A stretch of DNA of 64,000 bases from Pseudocolwellia sp048296855 (GCA_048296855.1 CP182631.1); one strand, 5' to 3'. Shown: positions 8,375 through 17,961, counted from the stretch's first letter. Numbers and translations are program-made. The notes: generated from the letters alone by a model not told the origin.

Positions 8375-10351
8375 GTGTCAGCACGTAAACGCATTTCTAT
8401 AAAAAACCATACGGCAGAAGCTAACTTATTTGCACGTAGAGCTTTTATTTCATTTATCGGAATACTAATTATGTTGCTGATCTTATTCAGTAATATATAT
8501 AGTCTTGAGGTTAATTCTTACGATAAATACCAAACAAAATCTAACTCTAATCGTATAAAGTTATTGCCTGTTGCTCCTAACCGCGGTCTTATATTTGATC
8601 GAAACGGCGTTTTATTAGCTGAAAACAAACCTATTTATAGTTTAGAAGTCATTCCTGAAGATGTTAAAAACATACAAGAAAAACTAACAGAAGTAAGTCA
8701 ATTATTAGATATTAGCGCAGAAAAACAAGAAAAAGTTCTAAAGTCAATTCGTAGCAAACGACGTTTTAAACCTGTTGAAATACACTCTAGGTTGAGTGAT
8801 CAACAAGTTGCAACTTTTTCGGTAAATCAACATAAATTCCCTGGTTTTTTTATTGATGCTCGATTAAAACGTTACTACCCATTTGGTGATTTAACGACAC
8901 ATTCAATAGGTTATGTGGCTAGAATAAACCAACGCGACAACATAAAACTTGAAGATCAGGGTAAAGCTGATAACTATGCTGCAACCCGTAATATAGGCAA
9001 ATTGGGCTTAGAAAAATATTACGAAGACGTGCTACATGGCACCATTGGTCACCAAGAAGTAGAAATAAATAACCAAGGTAGAATAATAAGAACCCTAAGC
9101 TTTAATCCTCCTGTACCAGGAAAAGACATTACACTAAGTCTTGATATTGAATTACAAATGGTCGCTAAACGCGCCTTATCGGGAAAACGCGGTTCAATCG
9201 TTATTATGGATCCTCGCAATGGTGAAATACTCGCAATGTATTCAAACCCTAGCTACGACGGTAATTTATTTGTTCACGGCATTAGTAGTAAAAATTACAA
9301 TAAATTAAGAAACTCTAAAGACTTACCTTTTATCAATAGAAGTACGCAAGGCCTATTTCCGCCAGCTTCAACCATAAAACCTCTTATCGCCTTAACAGGT
9401 CTAGAAGAGAAAATGATCACCCCAGAATATGAAATTTTTGATCCCGGCTTTTATCAACTTAAAGGTGTGAAAACCAAAAGGCGCGATTGGAAAAAATGGG
9501 GGCATGGTAAAGTCAATTTAACCAAATCTTTAGAAGAGTCTTGTAATGTGTATTACTACGACCTTGCCTTTAGATTAGGCATAACGCGTATAAGTAACAT
9601 GATGGAAAAGTTTGGCTTTGGTGAGTATAGCGGTTTAGATATTCATGAAGAACGAAGCGGTACTATGCCAAGTATTGAATGGAAAAGAGCTAAATATAAT
9701 CAACAATGGTATACCGGCGAAACGCTATCTGTGGGTATAGGGCAAAGTTATTGGACAGTAACCCCCATTCAACTCGTTAATGCAATTACAATTTTGGTCA
9801 ATAAAGGTGAAGTAAAAATACCACATTTATTAAAATCAACGACCGAAACAACCAATATCATCATTGATAATAAAAAATCAGTGTCTACTGTCACTAAAGA
9901 TGTCATTTACGAAGACAAACCCCCTATCATTATACAAGATCCTAAAAATTGGGATTTAGTATTAGATGCTTTACATAACACTGTTCAAAAATACGGAGCA
10001 ACAGGTTATAACGCATTTAAAGGAACAACTTACGATGCAGCAGGTAAAACTGGTTCAGCGCAAGTTGCCAATATTAAACAAGATGAAAAATACGATGCTG
10101 AAACTACACAAGAGAATCAACGCGATAACGCTATGTTTATCTCTTTTGCTCCCTATGAGTCACCAGAAATAGTCGTAGCGGTTGCTATAGAAAACGTAGC
10201 AAAAGGTGGTGGTGCATCAAACGCAGCGCCAGTAGCAAGACAAATGATGGATCAGTATTTTGGTGACAGAGTGATTATCAGTAAAGATCCAAGTCGCCAC
10301 CCACATCACACAAAAGTTTATGGTGAAAAAAACGTGAGTAACCACAAGTGA
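8375..10351 (+). CDS. mrdA: peptidoglycan transpeptidase PBP2
   Basis: This 658-residue class-B penicillin-binding protein cross-links peptidoglycan during cell elongation. One membrane helix lies near residues 27-47; the dimerisation domain follows. The transpeptidase domain carries S332-T-I-K (SxxK), SCN in LEESCNVYYYD (SxN), and KTG in AAGKTGSAQ. All catalytic motifs are intact. The start is GTG at 8375, seven bases after rlmH. The TGA stop overlaps the rodA GTG by four bases, so PBP2 and its partner glycosyltransferase RodA are coupled. Confidence 0.96.
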   Translation: MSARKRISIKNHTAEANLFARRAFISFIGILIMLLILFSNIYSLEVNSYDKYQTKSNSNRIKLLPVAPNRGLIFDRNGVLLAENKPIYSLEVIPEDVKNIQEKLTEVSQLLDISAEKQEKVLKSIRSKRRFKPVEIHSRLSDQQVATFSVNQHKFPGFFIDARLKRYYPFGDLTTHSIGYVARINQRDNIKLEDQGKADNYAATRNIGKLGLEKYYEDVLHGTIGHQEVEINNQGRIIRTLSFNPPVPGKDITLSLDIELQMVAKRALSGKRGSIVIMDPRNGEILAMYSNPSYDGNLFVHGISSKNYNKLRNSKDLPFINRSTQGLFPPASTIKPLIALTGLEEKMITPEYEIFDPGFYQLKGVKTKRRDWKKWGHGKVNLTKSLEESCNVYYYDLAFRLGITRISNMMEKFGFGEYSGLDIHEERSGTMPSIEWKRAKYNQQWYTGETLSVGIGQSYWTVTPIQLVNAITILVNKGEVKIPHLLKSTTETTNIIIDNKKSVSTVTKDVIYEDKPPIIIQDPKNWDLVLDALHNTVQKYGATGYNAFKGTTYDAAGKTGSAQVANIKQDEKYDAETTQENQRDNAMFISFAPYESPEIVVAVAIENVAKGGGASNAAPVARQMMDQYFGDRVIISKDPSRHPHHTKVYGEKNVSNHK

Positions 10352-11463
10352 GAACAGCAGGCCAAGATCATCAAAGGCATAGAACCCTACTTCAACGTAT
10401 TCATGTCGACCTTCCTCTATTAATTGGTATTGTATGCTTAATGATATTAGGCCTCTTTGTTGTATACAGTGCTGGTGGACAAGAATTAGATATTGTCATT
10501 AGACAATCTATTCGCTTAGGCATAGCCTTAGTCGTTATGTTAGTTGTAGCACAAATTCCACCTATGTCTTATCAAAAATGGGCTGTACCTATGTTTGTTT
10601 TAGGCTTAATGTTACTTGTGTCTGTACTCTTATTTGGACACATAGGTAAAGGTGCGCAACGCTGGTTAGACCTAGGTTTTATGAAATTTCAACCCTCTGA
10701 AATAATGAAACTTATTGTACCTATCACCATCGCTTGGTACGTAAGCCAATACGATCTACCAGCAAAAATATCTAATATCATTATCGCTTTTATTTTAGTA
10801 CTTATGCCTACACTACTCATCGCTAAACAACCCGACTTAGGCACCTCTTTACTGATTGCTTGCTCAGGTATATTTGTTATATTTTTAGCAGGCGCTAGTT
10901 GGAAGTTAATTGGTGTTTGTGTGGGTTTAGCTTCAGGCTTTGCACCTATTTTATGGTTTTTCTTGATGGAAACTTATCAAAAGCAACGTGTATTAACCTT
11001 CTTAAATCCAGAACAAGATCCTTTAGGCAGTGGATACCATATTATTCAATCAAAAATAGCTATAGGTTCAGGAGGAATTCATGGCAAGGGTTGGTTACAA
11101 GGTACACAATCTCAACTGGAATTTTTACCTGAACGACATACCGACTTTATTTTTGCCGTATTTAGTGAAGAATTTGGTTTAATAGGCGTTTCTGCATTAC
11201 TGGCCGTTTATCTAGCCATAGTTATACGAGGGCTTTACATTGCCATTAATGCTCAACAAGCCTTTACTAAATTGTTAGCGGGTAGTTTAACCTTAACTTT
11301 TTTCGTTTATGTTTTTGTTAATATTGGTATGGTTTCTGGTTTATTACCTGTTGTAGGTGTCCCCTTACCTCTTGTAAGCTACGGTGGTACATCTATGGTA
11401 ACCCTAATGGCTGGGTTTGGCATGATCATGGCAATAAGCACCAATAAACGCGTACATGCATAA
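10348..11463 (+). CDS. rodA: peptidoglycan glycosyltransferase RodA
   Basis: A 371-residue SEDS-family membrane protein with about ten transmembrane helices. It polymerises glycan strands from lipid II during elongation and works with PBP2. The family segments QPDLGTSLLI, the large periplasmic loop with SGGIHGKGWLQGTQSQLEFLPERHTDFIFAV, here shown only in part by GIHGKGWLQGTQ, and the C-terminal LPLVSYGGTSM are present. The GTG start at 10348 overlaps the mrdA stop. Confidence 0.96.
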   Translation: MRTAGQDHQRHRTLLQRIHVDLPLLIGIVCLMILGLFVVYSAGGQELDIVIRQSIRLGIALVVMLVVAQIPPMSYQKWAVPMFVLGLMLLVSVLLFGHIGKGAQRWLDLGFMKFQPSEIMKLIVPITIAWYVSQYDLPAKISNIIIAFILVLMPTLLIAKQPDLGTSLLIACSGIFVIFLAGASWKLIGVCVGLASGFAPILWFFLMETYQKQRVLTFLNPEQDPLGSGYHIIQSKIAIGSGGIHGKGWLQGTQSQLEFLPERHTDFIFAVFSEEFGLIGVSALLAVYLAIVIRGLYIAINAQQAFTKLLAGSLTLTFFVYVFVNIGMVSGLLPVVGVPLPLVSYGGTSMVTLMAGFGMIMAISTNKRVHA

Positions 11464-11492
11464 TAAGTACAAATAAATAAACAAGGCTGAGT

Positions 11493-12257
11493 ATGAGACA
11501 CGAGAAATGGTTAGTTTTATTAATAATATTGATTAGTGCTTGTAGTACTCAAACAGGTCGATACCACCAGAAAGATGACAGCACCCCCACTCGAACACCT
11601 ACAGCGGCTGAATTGTTAGATGCAGTACCCAGAAATGAAGCCCATAGTAGAGGTGGAAATAAAAATTACAATGTCAGAGGTAAAAACTATCAAGTTATAG
11701 AGTCTGCCAATAACTTTAAACAAACGGGTGTTGCTTCTTGGTATGGCAATAAATTTCATGGTCATTTAACATCAAATGGTGAAGTTTATAACATGTATAG
11801 CATGAGTGCTGCCCATAAAAACTTACCCCTGCCCACTTATGTAAAAGTAACAAACCACCTCAATAAAAAATCAGTGGTTGTTCGAGTAAACGACCGTGGT
11901 CCTTTTCATGAAAACAGAATTATAGATTTATCTTACAGTGCGGCCTACAAACTTGATATGCTAAAAAAAGGTACGGCAATCGTTACCATTGAAGCCATTA
12001 ATACTGATCAAACTCTTGAGAAAAACACATCTCCCATCGGTTATATTCAAGTTTTTGCAACTCAGCATAAACATATAGCGATAGAAACATCTAATGCCTT
12101 AAAAAAACAATATACCTACAAAATTAGCACTCCATATCAAGACGGGGTTTATCGAGTAAAAATAGGCCCATTCATCAGTCAAATGAAACTTGAACAAGCA
12201 CTCACTAAAATCAAACAAAGTGGGTATCCGAAAGCATTTAAAAGCTACATAGAATAG
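11493..12257 (+). CDS. rlpA: septal-ring lytic transglycosylase RlpA lipoprotein
   Basis: A 254-residue outer-membrane lipoprotein. The signal peptide ends in LISACST (lipid-modified Cys near residue 17). The RlpA double-psi beta-barrel domain spans roughly residues 75-165, with GVASWYGNKFHGHLTSNGE and the NDRGPF motif. A SPOR domain near residues 180-254 should bind denuded glycan strands at the division site. In Pseudomonas RlpA cleaves such strands; this function is inferred here from domain content. It closes the rsfS-to-rlpA operon. Confidence 0.92.
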   Translation: MRHEKWLVLLIILISACSTQTGRYHQKDDSTPTRTPTAAELLDAVPRNEAHSRGGNKNYNVRGKNYQVIESANNFKQTGVASWYGNKFHGHLTSNGEVYNMYSMSAAHKNLPLPTYVKVTNHLNKKSVVVRVNDRGPFHENRIIDLSYSAAYKLDMLKKGTAIVTIEAINTDQTLEKNTSPIGYIQVFATQHKHIAIETSNALKKQYTYKISTPYQDGVYRVKIGPFISQMKLEQALTKIKQSGYPKAFKSYIE

Positions 12258-12325
12258 TCTAAGTTAAAGATAAATAACCGCAGCTCACATTATTATTTAT
12301 CTTCAATTAACTTTATTTGGAGTAA

Positions 12326-12380
12326 ATACCCTTTACCACTTAAGAGGCTATTTCAGAGCATCTTAAATGATAACGGGTAT
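12326..12380. repeat. short palindromic repeat unit, copy 1 (55 bp)
   Basis: The left arm begins ATACCCTTTACCACTTAAG and the right arm ends CTTAAATGATAACGGGTAT, the reverse complement with a few changes. The middle reads TATTTCAGAGCA. The same arms and centre occur at 44265-44320, and as the ends of the larger element at 20666-21023. It has the form of a REP/MITE-like dispersed repeat and may also act as a transcript-end hairpin for rlpA. Confidence 0.75.
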
Positions 12381-12512
12381 ATAAAGCTAAAATTTAACCA
12401 GCGACTACCACTAAAAATAATAAAAATATCAATTCACTCTATATTTTTTGTATAAAATACACGAAAAGTAACAACTTCCTCCTTACTAGACCATAGTAAT
12501 AAAGAATAATAA

Positions 12513-12521
12513 TGCTATACT
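12513..12521 (+). promoter_or_regulatory. possible extended -10 promoter for dacA
   Basis: TGCTATACT fits an extended -10 element, about 47 bases before the dacA ATG. No good -35 is visible at 17 bases upstream, as expected for this promoter class. Confidence 0.4.
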
Positions 12522-12567
12522 GCTGAAAAATATTTTGGCTTTTATAACAGTAGAATAAAGGAACATT

Positions 12568-13761
12568 ATGCTTATTTTTATGACGAAGAAACTGCTTTCG
12601 TCACGCGCAAAAATCTTCACATTACTAGGTACATTATCTCTTAGCGCATTCTCCCCCGTACATGCAAATAATATTATTCCAGCTCCACCAACTGTAAACG
12701 CAAAAGCACATATATTGATCGACTTTACAACAGGTAAAGTTATCTCTGAAGAAAATGCTGACAGTTTATTAGCGCCTGCTAGTTTAACTAAAATGATGAC
12801 AAGCTATATTATCGGTAAAGAATTAACCTCTGGTAATATAAAAAATACCGACAAAGTCACCATTAGTGAATCAGCTTGGGCAAAAAACTTCCCTGAATCA
12901 TCTAAAATGTTTATTGAAGTAGGCACTGAAGTATCCGTAGAGCTACTTAACCAAGGCATTATTGTTGCGTCAGGTAACGATGCCTGTGTTGCCATGGCAG
13001 AACATATTGCAGGTAGCGAAAGCGCCTTTGCTGATTTAATGAATGCTCATGCAGAACAACTCGGTATGAACAGCAGTTACTTTGAAAACAGCCATGGCCT
13101 AGACAGCCAAGAACACAAAACTACAGCACGCGACATGGCCACTTTAGCCAAAGCTCTTATTAACGATGTACCTGAAGAATATAAAATATACAAACAAAAG
13201 TCTTTTACTTACAACAACATAAAACAATATAACCGTAACAGCTTGTTATGGGACAAAAGTATGAATGTTGACGGCTTAAAAACAGGACACACTTCACAAG
13301 CCGGTTACAGCTTAGTAACATCTGCAACTAAAGGCGATATGCGTTTAATCAGTGTGGTTATGGGTACCGAAAGCGAAAGAGCACGTAAAGTAGAAAGTAA
13401 AAAACTACTCAATTACGGCTTTAGATTTTTTGAAACTTATACACCATACAAAGCAGGCGAAAAATTTGTTACCAATCGCGTTTGGATGGGTGATGTTCCT
13501 GAAGTTGACTTAGGCATTATGGTAAGCACTCCAATTACCATTCCTCGCGGACAACGTAAAAATTTAGAAGCTAATTTTGAATTAAGTAAACAACTTACGG
13601 CACCTTTAGGTAAAGGCGAAGTCGTAGGTAAAGTATTTTTACAACTTAATGGCGAAGATATAGCAGAATATCCACTAGTAACCCTTCAAGAAATTAATGA
13701 AGGTAGTATGTTTAGTCGTTTAATGGACTACGTAAAGCTACAGTTTGCAGATCTACTTTAA
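12568..13761 (+). CDS. dacA: D-alanyl-D-alanine carboxypeptidase PBP5
   Basis: A 397-residue low-molecular-weight penicillin-binding protein. It trims the terminal D-Ala from peptidoglycan pentapeptides in the periplasm. A Sec signal peptide ends near SPVHAN. The active-site motifs are complete: S72-L-T-K75, S135-G-N137 and K238-T-G240. The C-terminal PBP5 beta domain and a membrane-anchoring amphipathic helix (SRLMDYVKLQFADLL) follow. The ATG at 12568 has AAAGGAA 6 bases upstream; an internal ATG at residue 5 is less well placed. Confidence 0.96.
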   Translation: MLIFMTKKLLSSRAKIFTLLGTLSLSAFSPVHANNIIPAPPTVNAKAHILIDFTTGKVISEENADSLLAPASLTKMMTSYIIGKELTSGNIKNTDKVTISESAWAKNFPESSKMFIEVGTEVSVELLNQGIIVASGNDACVAMAEHIAGSESAFADLMNAHAEQLGMNSSYFENSHGLDSQEHKTTARDMATLAKALINDVPEEYKIYKQKSFTYNNIKQYNRNSLLWDKSMNVDGLKTGHTSQAGYSLVTSATKGDMRLISVVMGTESERARKVESKKLLNYGFRFFETYTPYKAGEKFVTNRVWMGDVPEVDLGIMVSTPITIPRGQRKNLEANFELSKQLTAPLGKGEVVGKVFLQLNGEDIAEYPLVTLQEINEGSMFSRLMDYVKLQFADLL

Positions 13762-13790
13762 ACAAAATTAAATCTTATCGACTAAATTTG

Positions 13791-13818
13791 AAGGGATACG
13801 TTTAACGTATCCCTTTTT
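13791..13818 (+). terminator. rho-independent terminator after dacA
   Basis: Perfect 12-bp stem (13791-13802 with 13804-13815) followed by T residues; a one-base loop as drawn means the top pairs will open in practice. It is 29 bases after the dacA stop. Confidence 0.85.
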
Positions 13819-13897
13819 CATTTTCAGTAAACTAAAGTATTGTCGGTCTTGAGTTGAGCCAACTCTTATTTTATCTTTATAACAAGTAGTTAACTAT

Positions 13898-13920
13898 CTC
13901 TTAAACCCAATTCAGGTTAA
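13898..13920. repeat. dispersed repeat arm, family 2
   Basis: CTCTTAAACCCAATTCAGG followed by TTAA. It closely matches the arm at 57680-57702 and more loosely the one at 45735-45755. No clear opposite arm is seen nearby, so this copy looks one-ended or decayed. Confidence 0.55.
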
Positions 13921-14117
13921 ATAAATATTCGTTTTCGATCATCACTCTTTATTTTGAATAAAATATCTCATGAATGAAACAAGTATAAACTGTGTTTTCA
14001 GCTTTACAGTAGTAGCAGCTAAATTTCAAAAACATATCAGATGAGGTTAGCGCTAAAGCGCAAATTAGTGATAAAATAGTTTATATCACTATAATCTGAA
14101 AGTCCCTAGGTACAAAA

Positions 14118-14381
14118 ATGCAAACTAAGTTTGATGAATTATTAGAGTTTCCTACCGTTTTAAACTTCAAAGTAATGGGTGTTGCTTGTGATGAGCTGCC
14201 AGATCTTATTATTGCTGAATTACAAAAACATACTCCGGATGATTATTCTCCCAAAATAAAACCTAGTTCGAAAGGAAACTATCATTCAGTTTCAATTGCG
14301 GTAACAGTAACAAGTAAAGATCATATTGAAACAATTTATAAAACACTTACTGCTATTGAAGAAGTACGTTACGTACTTTAA
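14118..14381 (+). CDS. ybeD: YbeD family protein (DUF493)
   Basis: An 87-residue protein with the ferredoxin-like DUF493 fold, beginning MQTKFDELLEFPTVLNFKVMG and containing the conserved KGNYHSVSIAVTV segment. The family is conserved between dacA and lipB in Gammaproteobacteria, as here. A regulatory (ACT-like) role has been suggested from structure, but its function is not established. Confidence 0.93.
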   Translation: MQTKFDELLEFPTVLNFKVMGVACDELPDLIIAELQKHTPDDYSPKIKPSSKGNYHSVSIAVTVTSKDHIETIYKTLTAIEEVRYVL

Positions 14382-14448
14382 TACGAATAATCGCACCATA
14401 AATATAAATCCTTATAAGCTGTACAATGTAATGTCATTTTTATTCTTT

Positions 14449-14454
14449 TATAAT
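14449..14454 (+). promoter_or_regulatory. possible -10 element for lipB-lipA
   Basis: A perfect TATAAT lies 45 bases before the lipB ATG. The sequence 17 bases upstream (ATGTAA) is a poor -35, so this is tentative. Confidence 0.35.
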
Positions 14455-14498
14455 ACGTTTAACACATCAGTCCGTTTACTATATACCAAGGCCAATGT

Positions 14499-15158
14499 AT
14501 GAATGACTCCTTGATTGTTAGACAATTAAATCAAACGGATTACACAACCGTTTGGCATGCCATGCAGAGCTTTACGGATAATCGTAATGATGAAACATTA
14601 GATGAAATTTGGTTAGTTGAGCACCCTGCTGTTTTTACACAAGGACAAGCAGGTAAAGAAGAGCACATACTAAGTACAAGTAATATTCCTATTGTAAAAG
14701 TAGATCGTGGCGGGCAAGTAACTTACCACGGACCAGGACAGCAAGTTTTATACGTATTAATTAACCTTCGTAGAAGAAAAATGGGTGTAAGAAATCTTGT
14801 TACACTAATTGAAAATGCGATTATTGATTCACTTAATGACTATGGCATTACAGCAGTAGCAAAACCTGATGCTCCAGGCGTTTATATAGATAACAAAAAG
14901 GTAGCATCGTTAGGCTTAAGAGTAAGAAAAGGTTGTTCTTTTCACGGTTTAGCATTGAACGTTAACATGGATTTGTCACCATTTTTACTCATTAATCCAT
15001 GTGGCTACGCAGGTTTAGAAATGGTTCAAACCTCTACCTTAAATGGACCAAAAAACGTATTAGAAGCAGGAGAGTCTTTAGTTAAGCATATAAGCACTCT
15101 TTTAAACTCAAACACTATTGTATATAAAACAGGGTTGGAAACATTAAATGACAACTAA
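14499..15158 (+). CDS. lipB: octanoyltransferase
   Basis: A 219-residue enzyme that moves the octanoyl group from acyl carrier protein to lipoyl domains, the first step of lipoate synthesis. It shows GGQVTYHGPGQQVLYVLI near residue 73, the SLGLRVRKGCSFHGLALNV segment, and NPCGYAGLEM, whose cysteine is the acyl-thioester nucleophile (about residue 168). The end overlaps the start of lipA by 11 bases, so the two are coupled. Confidence 0.96.
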   Translation: MNDSLIVRQLNQTDYTTVWHAMQSFTDNRNDETLDEIWLVEHPAVFTQGQAGKEEHILSTSNIPIVKVDRGGQVTYHGPGQQVLYVLINLRRRKMGVRNLVTLIENAIIDSLNDYGITAVAKPDAPGVYIDNKKVASLGLRVRKGCSFHGLALNVNMDLSPFLLINPCGYAGLEMVQTSTLNGPKNVLEAGESLVKHISTLLNSNTIVYKTGLETLNDN

Positions 15159-16116
15159 ATCATCACGTATAGAAGCTGGTACTAAACTGCGTGACGCCGA
15201 TAAAATGGCGCATATCCCTATTAAAGTTGTTCCTTCTGAAAGAGAAACAATGTTACGTAAACCTGAATGGTTACGTATAAAATTACCAAGAACAACAGAT
15301 CGTATCGACGCGATAAAGTCAGCTTTACGTAAACATGATTTACACTCAGTATGTGAAGAAGCCTCATGCCCTAACCTATCTGAATGTTTTAACCACGGTA
15401 CAGCAACCTTTATGATTTTGGGTGATATTTGTACACGTCGTTGTCCGTTTTGTGATGTAGGTCACGGTCGTCCTTTAGCCGTAAATCAAGACGAACCTAA
15501 AAAACTAGCTCTTACCTTGAAAGACATGGCACTTAAATACGTAGTTATTACCTCAGTAGATAGAGATGATTTACGTGACGGCGGTGCACAACAATTTGCT
15601 GAATGTATTAAAGAAATTAGCGTACATTCTCCACACACCAAAGTTGAAATATTAGTTCCAGATTTTCGTGGTCGTATGGATAAAGCATTAGAAATACTGA
15701 ACGCTCATCCTCCTCATACTTTCAACCATAATATGGAAACAGCACCACGCTTATATACCAAAGCTCGCCCAGGTGCCAACTACCAATGGTCATTAGATTT
15801 ATTGAAGAAATTTGGCGAAGCTAATCCTACTGTTCCTACTAAATCAGGCCTTATGGTTGGTTTAGGTGAAACTAACGAAGAAATACTAGAAGTAATGCGT
15901 GATTTACGCGCTCATGGTGTAACCATGTTAACCATTGGTCAATACCTACAACCAAGTAAGCATCATTTACCAGTTGAACGTTACGTACACCCTGACGACT
16001 TTGACATGTTTCAAAGAGAAGCTATGAAAATGGGCTTTGACCACGCAGCCTGTGGCCCACTAGTTCGCTCTTCTTACCATGCTGATAAACAAGCTGCAGG
16101 TGAAGAAGTTAAGTAA
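15148..16116 (+). CDS. lipA: lipoyl synthase (radical SAM)
   Basis: A 322-residue radical SAM enzyme that inserts two sulfur atoms into protein-bound octanoate. Both iron-sulfur clusters are accounted for: CEEASCPNLSEC for the auxiliary cluster and CTRRCPFC (CxxxCxxC) for the SAM cluster. The C-terminal RSSYHA motif, whose serine ligates the auxiliary cluster, is also present. The start overlaps lipB and a strong hairpin follows. Confidence 0.97.
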   Translation: MTTKSSRIEAGTKLRDADKMAHIPIKVVPSERETMLRKPEWLRIKLPRTTDRIDAIKSALRKHDLHSVCEEASCPNLSECFNHGTATFMILGDICTRRCPFCDVGHGRPLAVNQDEPKKLALTLKDMALKYVVITSVDRDDLRDGGAQQFAECIKEISVHSPHTKVEILVPDFRGRMDKALEILNAHPPHTFNHNMETAPRLYTKARPGANYQWSLDLLKKFGEANPTVPTKSGLMVGLGETNEEILEVMRDLRAHGVTMLTIGQYLQPSKHHLPVERYVHPDDFDMFQREAMKMGFDHAACGPLVRSSYHADKQAAGEEVK

Positions 16117-16139
16117 TTTCTATTACTTTTAACCTTGAT

Positions 16140-16171
16140 AAAGGTGAACTGAATTCAGTTCACCTTTTTTA
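16140..16171 (+). terminator. rho-independent terminator after lipA
   Basis: A 28-base perfect palindrome centred on GAATTC (AAAGGTGAACTGAA and its complement) followed by T residues. It also serves the convergent norR gene on the other strand less well, as the A run there is short. Confidence 0.85.
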
Positions 16172-16218
16172 TATCTATTTTTCGTTAACAACGACCTATT
16201 CCTAATACAATAATATAT

Positions 16219-17817
16219 TTAGACGACTGTTTTTATTACATTAACCCCCAATCTTTTTGCTAAACGATTTAAATTTGCTCTATCCGTATTTAAACGTTTA
16301 GCGGCCATACTCCAACTCCCCTTTTCTTCAGTTAATACTTTACTGATCAACATCTTTTGAAATTCATCGACTTCATGCCGTAAGTTCATTGACGACTGAA
16401 CAGAGCTTTCAGCTATTCTTTTCATTTTTTCTTGGAGAGTTGTTCTATTTTGATTAAAAAACTCATTACTTAAATTATCACAATCACTTAATGTTATTTT
16501 AACCACCGCTTTATTTTTTTGTTTAGCAAAAGCCTTTAAAGCGGCTCTGCTTAATAAATGTTCTAACTCACGAATATTACCCGGCCAATGATAAGCAGAT
16601 AAATACTCAATAACATCTGGTGATGTTTTAAGTTGCTTAATACCTAATTTACGTTTCGTTTTTTCAATAAAGAATCCTGTTAATAAGGCAATATCCCCTA
16701 CTCTTTCTCTTAGAGGTGGGACTTCAATTGGATACACATTTAAACGATGAAATAAATCGGCTCGAAAGTTTCCTTTTTCAACTTCATTTTGTAAATTACG
16801 ATTAGTGGCTGCAATAATTCTTACATCTACAGTGATTAGTTTGTCTTGCCCTACTGCTTGAATTTCATTACTTTGAATAGCTCTAAGTAGCTTACTTTGT
16901 GCAGCTAAAGGTAACTCACCTACTTCATCCAAAAACAAAGTACCACCATCAGCAATAACAAACTTCCCTGCTCTATTTTTATCAGCTCCGGTAAAAGCGC
17001 CCTTAACATGACCAAATAACTCACTTTCGATTAAATTATCAGGTAATGCGGCACAATTAACATAAACAATAGGTAAAGTGTTTCGAGAAGATTGTTGATG
17101 AATGTCATGTGCCACTAGCTCTTTGCCTGAACCACTCTCACCTTGTATTAATACGTTGTAATGTGATGATGCCACAAGTGTTATTTCTTTCTTCAAATGT
17201 ATCATTTTGGCGCTTTGGCCAATTAATTCATTTTGTTCAGAAACAACATTAGGTTGACTTAATGCAGCAACAACTTGGTTGGAATGATCAATATTTCGCT
17301 CTAACTGTTCAAGTGTTAAAGCAGTATTTAAACTCACTGAAGCCATTGCGGTGATCAATTCCAATGTACGTTCAGGAATGTTGTCAAAAAGTTCAGGAAT
17401 TAAACTATCTAAAGTCAAAATACCAATTAATCGGTCTTCAAAGTGTAGCGGTATCCCCATACATGAATGAATAGGTAAATCGCCGTCATGAGCAATTAAC
17501 AAACCATCATACGGATCGGGTAATGGGCAATTACTTGGAAACCTAACAAATTTTTCTGATTGGCAAATTTTAGTTAAACGCGGGTGTTCAGCTATAACAA
17601 AGCGTCTCCCTAGCGTGTCTTTACTTAACCCTTGTAGCGCTAAAGGCACCAAGTATTCACCTTTAACTGCAAGTACAGCAACGGCTTCGCAAGTAATAGC
17701 TTTTCTGATCGTCGATAACAAATTATCAAAACGATCATTACTAGTGAGACTTTTAGTTAAATTTAACGACAATTCAATAAGTGCCGCTGAAGAAATTTCA
17801 TTCATAGCATCAATCAT
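16219..17817 (-). CDS. norR: NorR-type nitric-oxide-responsive sigma-54 activator
   Basis: A 532-residue enhancer-binding protein. The N-terminal GAF domain (about residues 1-175), which in NorR holds an iron that senses NO, is followed by a AAA+ domain. That domain has Walker A GESGSGKE near residue 226, the sigma-54 contact loop GAFTGA near 273, and Walker B TLFLDEVGELP. A Fis-type helix-turn-helix closes the protein (SWSMAAKRLNTDRANLNRL). It is divergent from hmp, whose flavohemoglobin removes NO, and the space between holds GT-N7-AC half-sites and a -24/-12 promoter. The start could also be the ATG at 17805; neither has a clear ribosome site. Confidence 0.93.
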   Translation of the reverse strand: MIDAMNEISSAALIELSLNLTKSLTSNDRFDNLLSTIRKAITCEAVAVLAVKGEYLVPLALQGLSKDTLGRRFVIAEHPRLTKICQSEKFVRFPSNCPLPDPYDGLLIAHDGDLPIHSCMGIPLHFEDRLIGILTLDSLIPELFDNIPERTLELITAMASVSLNTALTLEQLERNIDHSNQVVAALSQPNVVSEQNELIGQSAKMIHLKKEITLVASSHYNVLIQGESGSGKELVAHDIHQQSSRNTLPIVYVNCAALPDNLIESELFGHVKGAFTGADKNRAGKFVIADGGTLFLDEVGELPLAAQSKLLRAIQSNEIQAVGQDKLITVDVRIIAATNRNLQNEVEKGNFRADLFHRLNVYPIEVPPLRERVGDIALLTGFFIEKTKRKLGIKQLKTSPDVIEYLSAYHWPGNIRELEHLLSRAALKAFAKQKNKAVVKITLSDCDNLSNEFFNQNRTTLQEKMKRIAESSVQSSMNLRHEVDEFQKMLISKVLTEEKGSWSMAAKRLNTDRANLNRLAKRLGVNVIKTVV

Positions 17818-17841
17818 TTAAGTAAAACACAGTCCCAGTGT

Positions 17842-17898
17842 GTCAAATAAAAAACAAAAAGTCAAAAAGACACAAAAATCAAGGAGTCATTTTGACTC
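17842..17898 (+). promoter_or_regulatory. NorR-type operator/enhancer sites upstream of hmp
   Basis: Two sequences fit the NorR core GT-N7-AC exactly: GTCAAAAAGAC (17861-17871) and GTCATTTTGAC (17886-17896). The second lies in the perfect palindrome GAGTCA-TTT-TGACTC (17884-17898). A third, half-conserved GTCAAATAAAA (17842-17852) lies upstream. NorR in E. coli binds three such sites as a hexamer enhancer. They stand 64-120 bases upstream of the -24/-12 element and next to the norR start, so they may also control norR. Confidence 0.7.
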
Positions 17899-17961
17899 TT
17901 AAAATCAATAAAAAATACAAATAAAAACATAAACCTTTGAAATTAAAATATAAATAAAAGA

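Larger units (their letters stand above)
12258..12567. other. 310-base intergenic gap between rlpA and dacA
   Basis: Contains a short palindromic repeat unit at 12326-12380 and a possible dacA promoter at 12513-12521. Nothing else, including no credible small gene, was seen. Confidence 0.6.
13762..14117. other. 356-base intergenic gap between dacA and ybeD
   Basis: Holds the dacA terminator (13791-13818) and one arm of a dispersed inverted-repeat family (13898-13920). The rest is AT-rich and no gene was seen. Confidence 0.6.
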
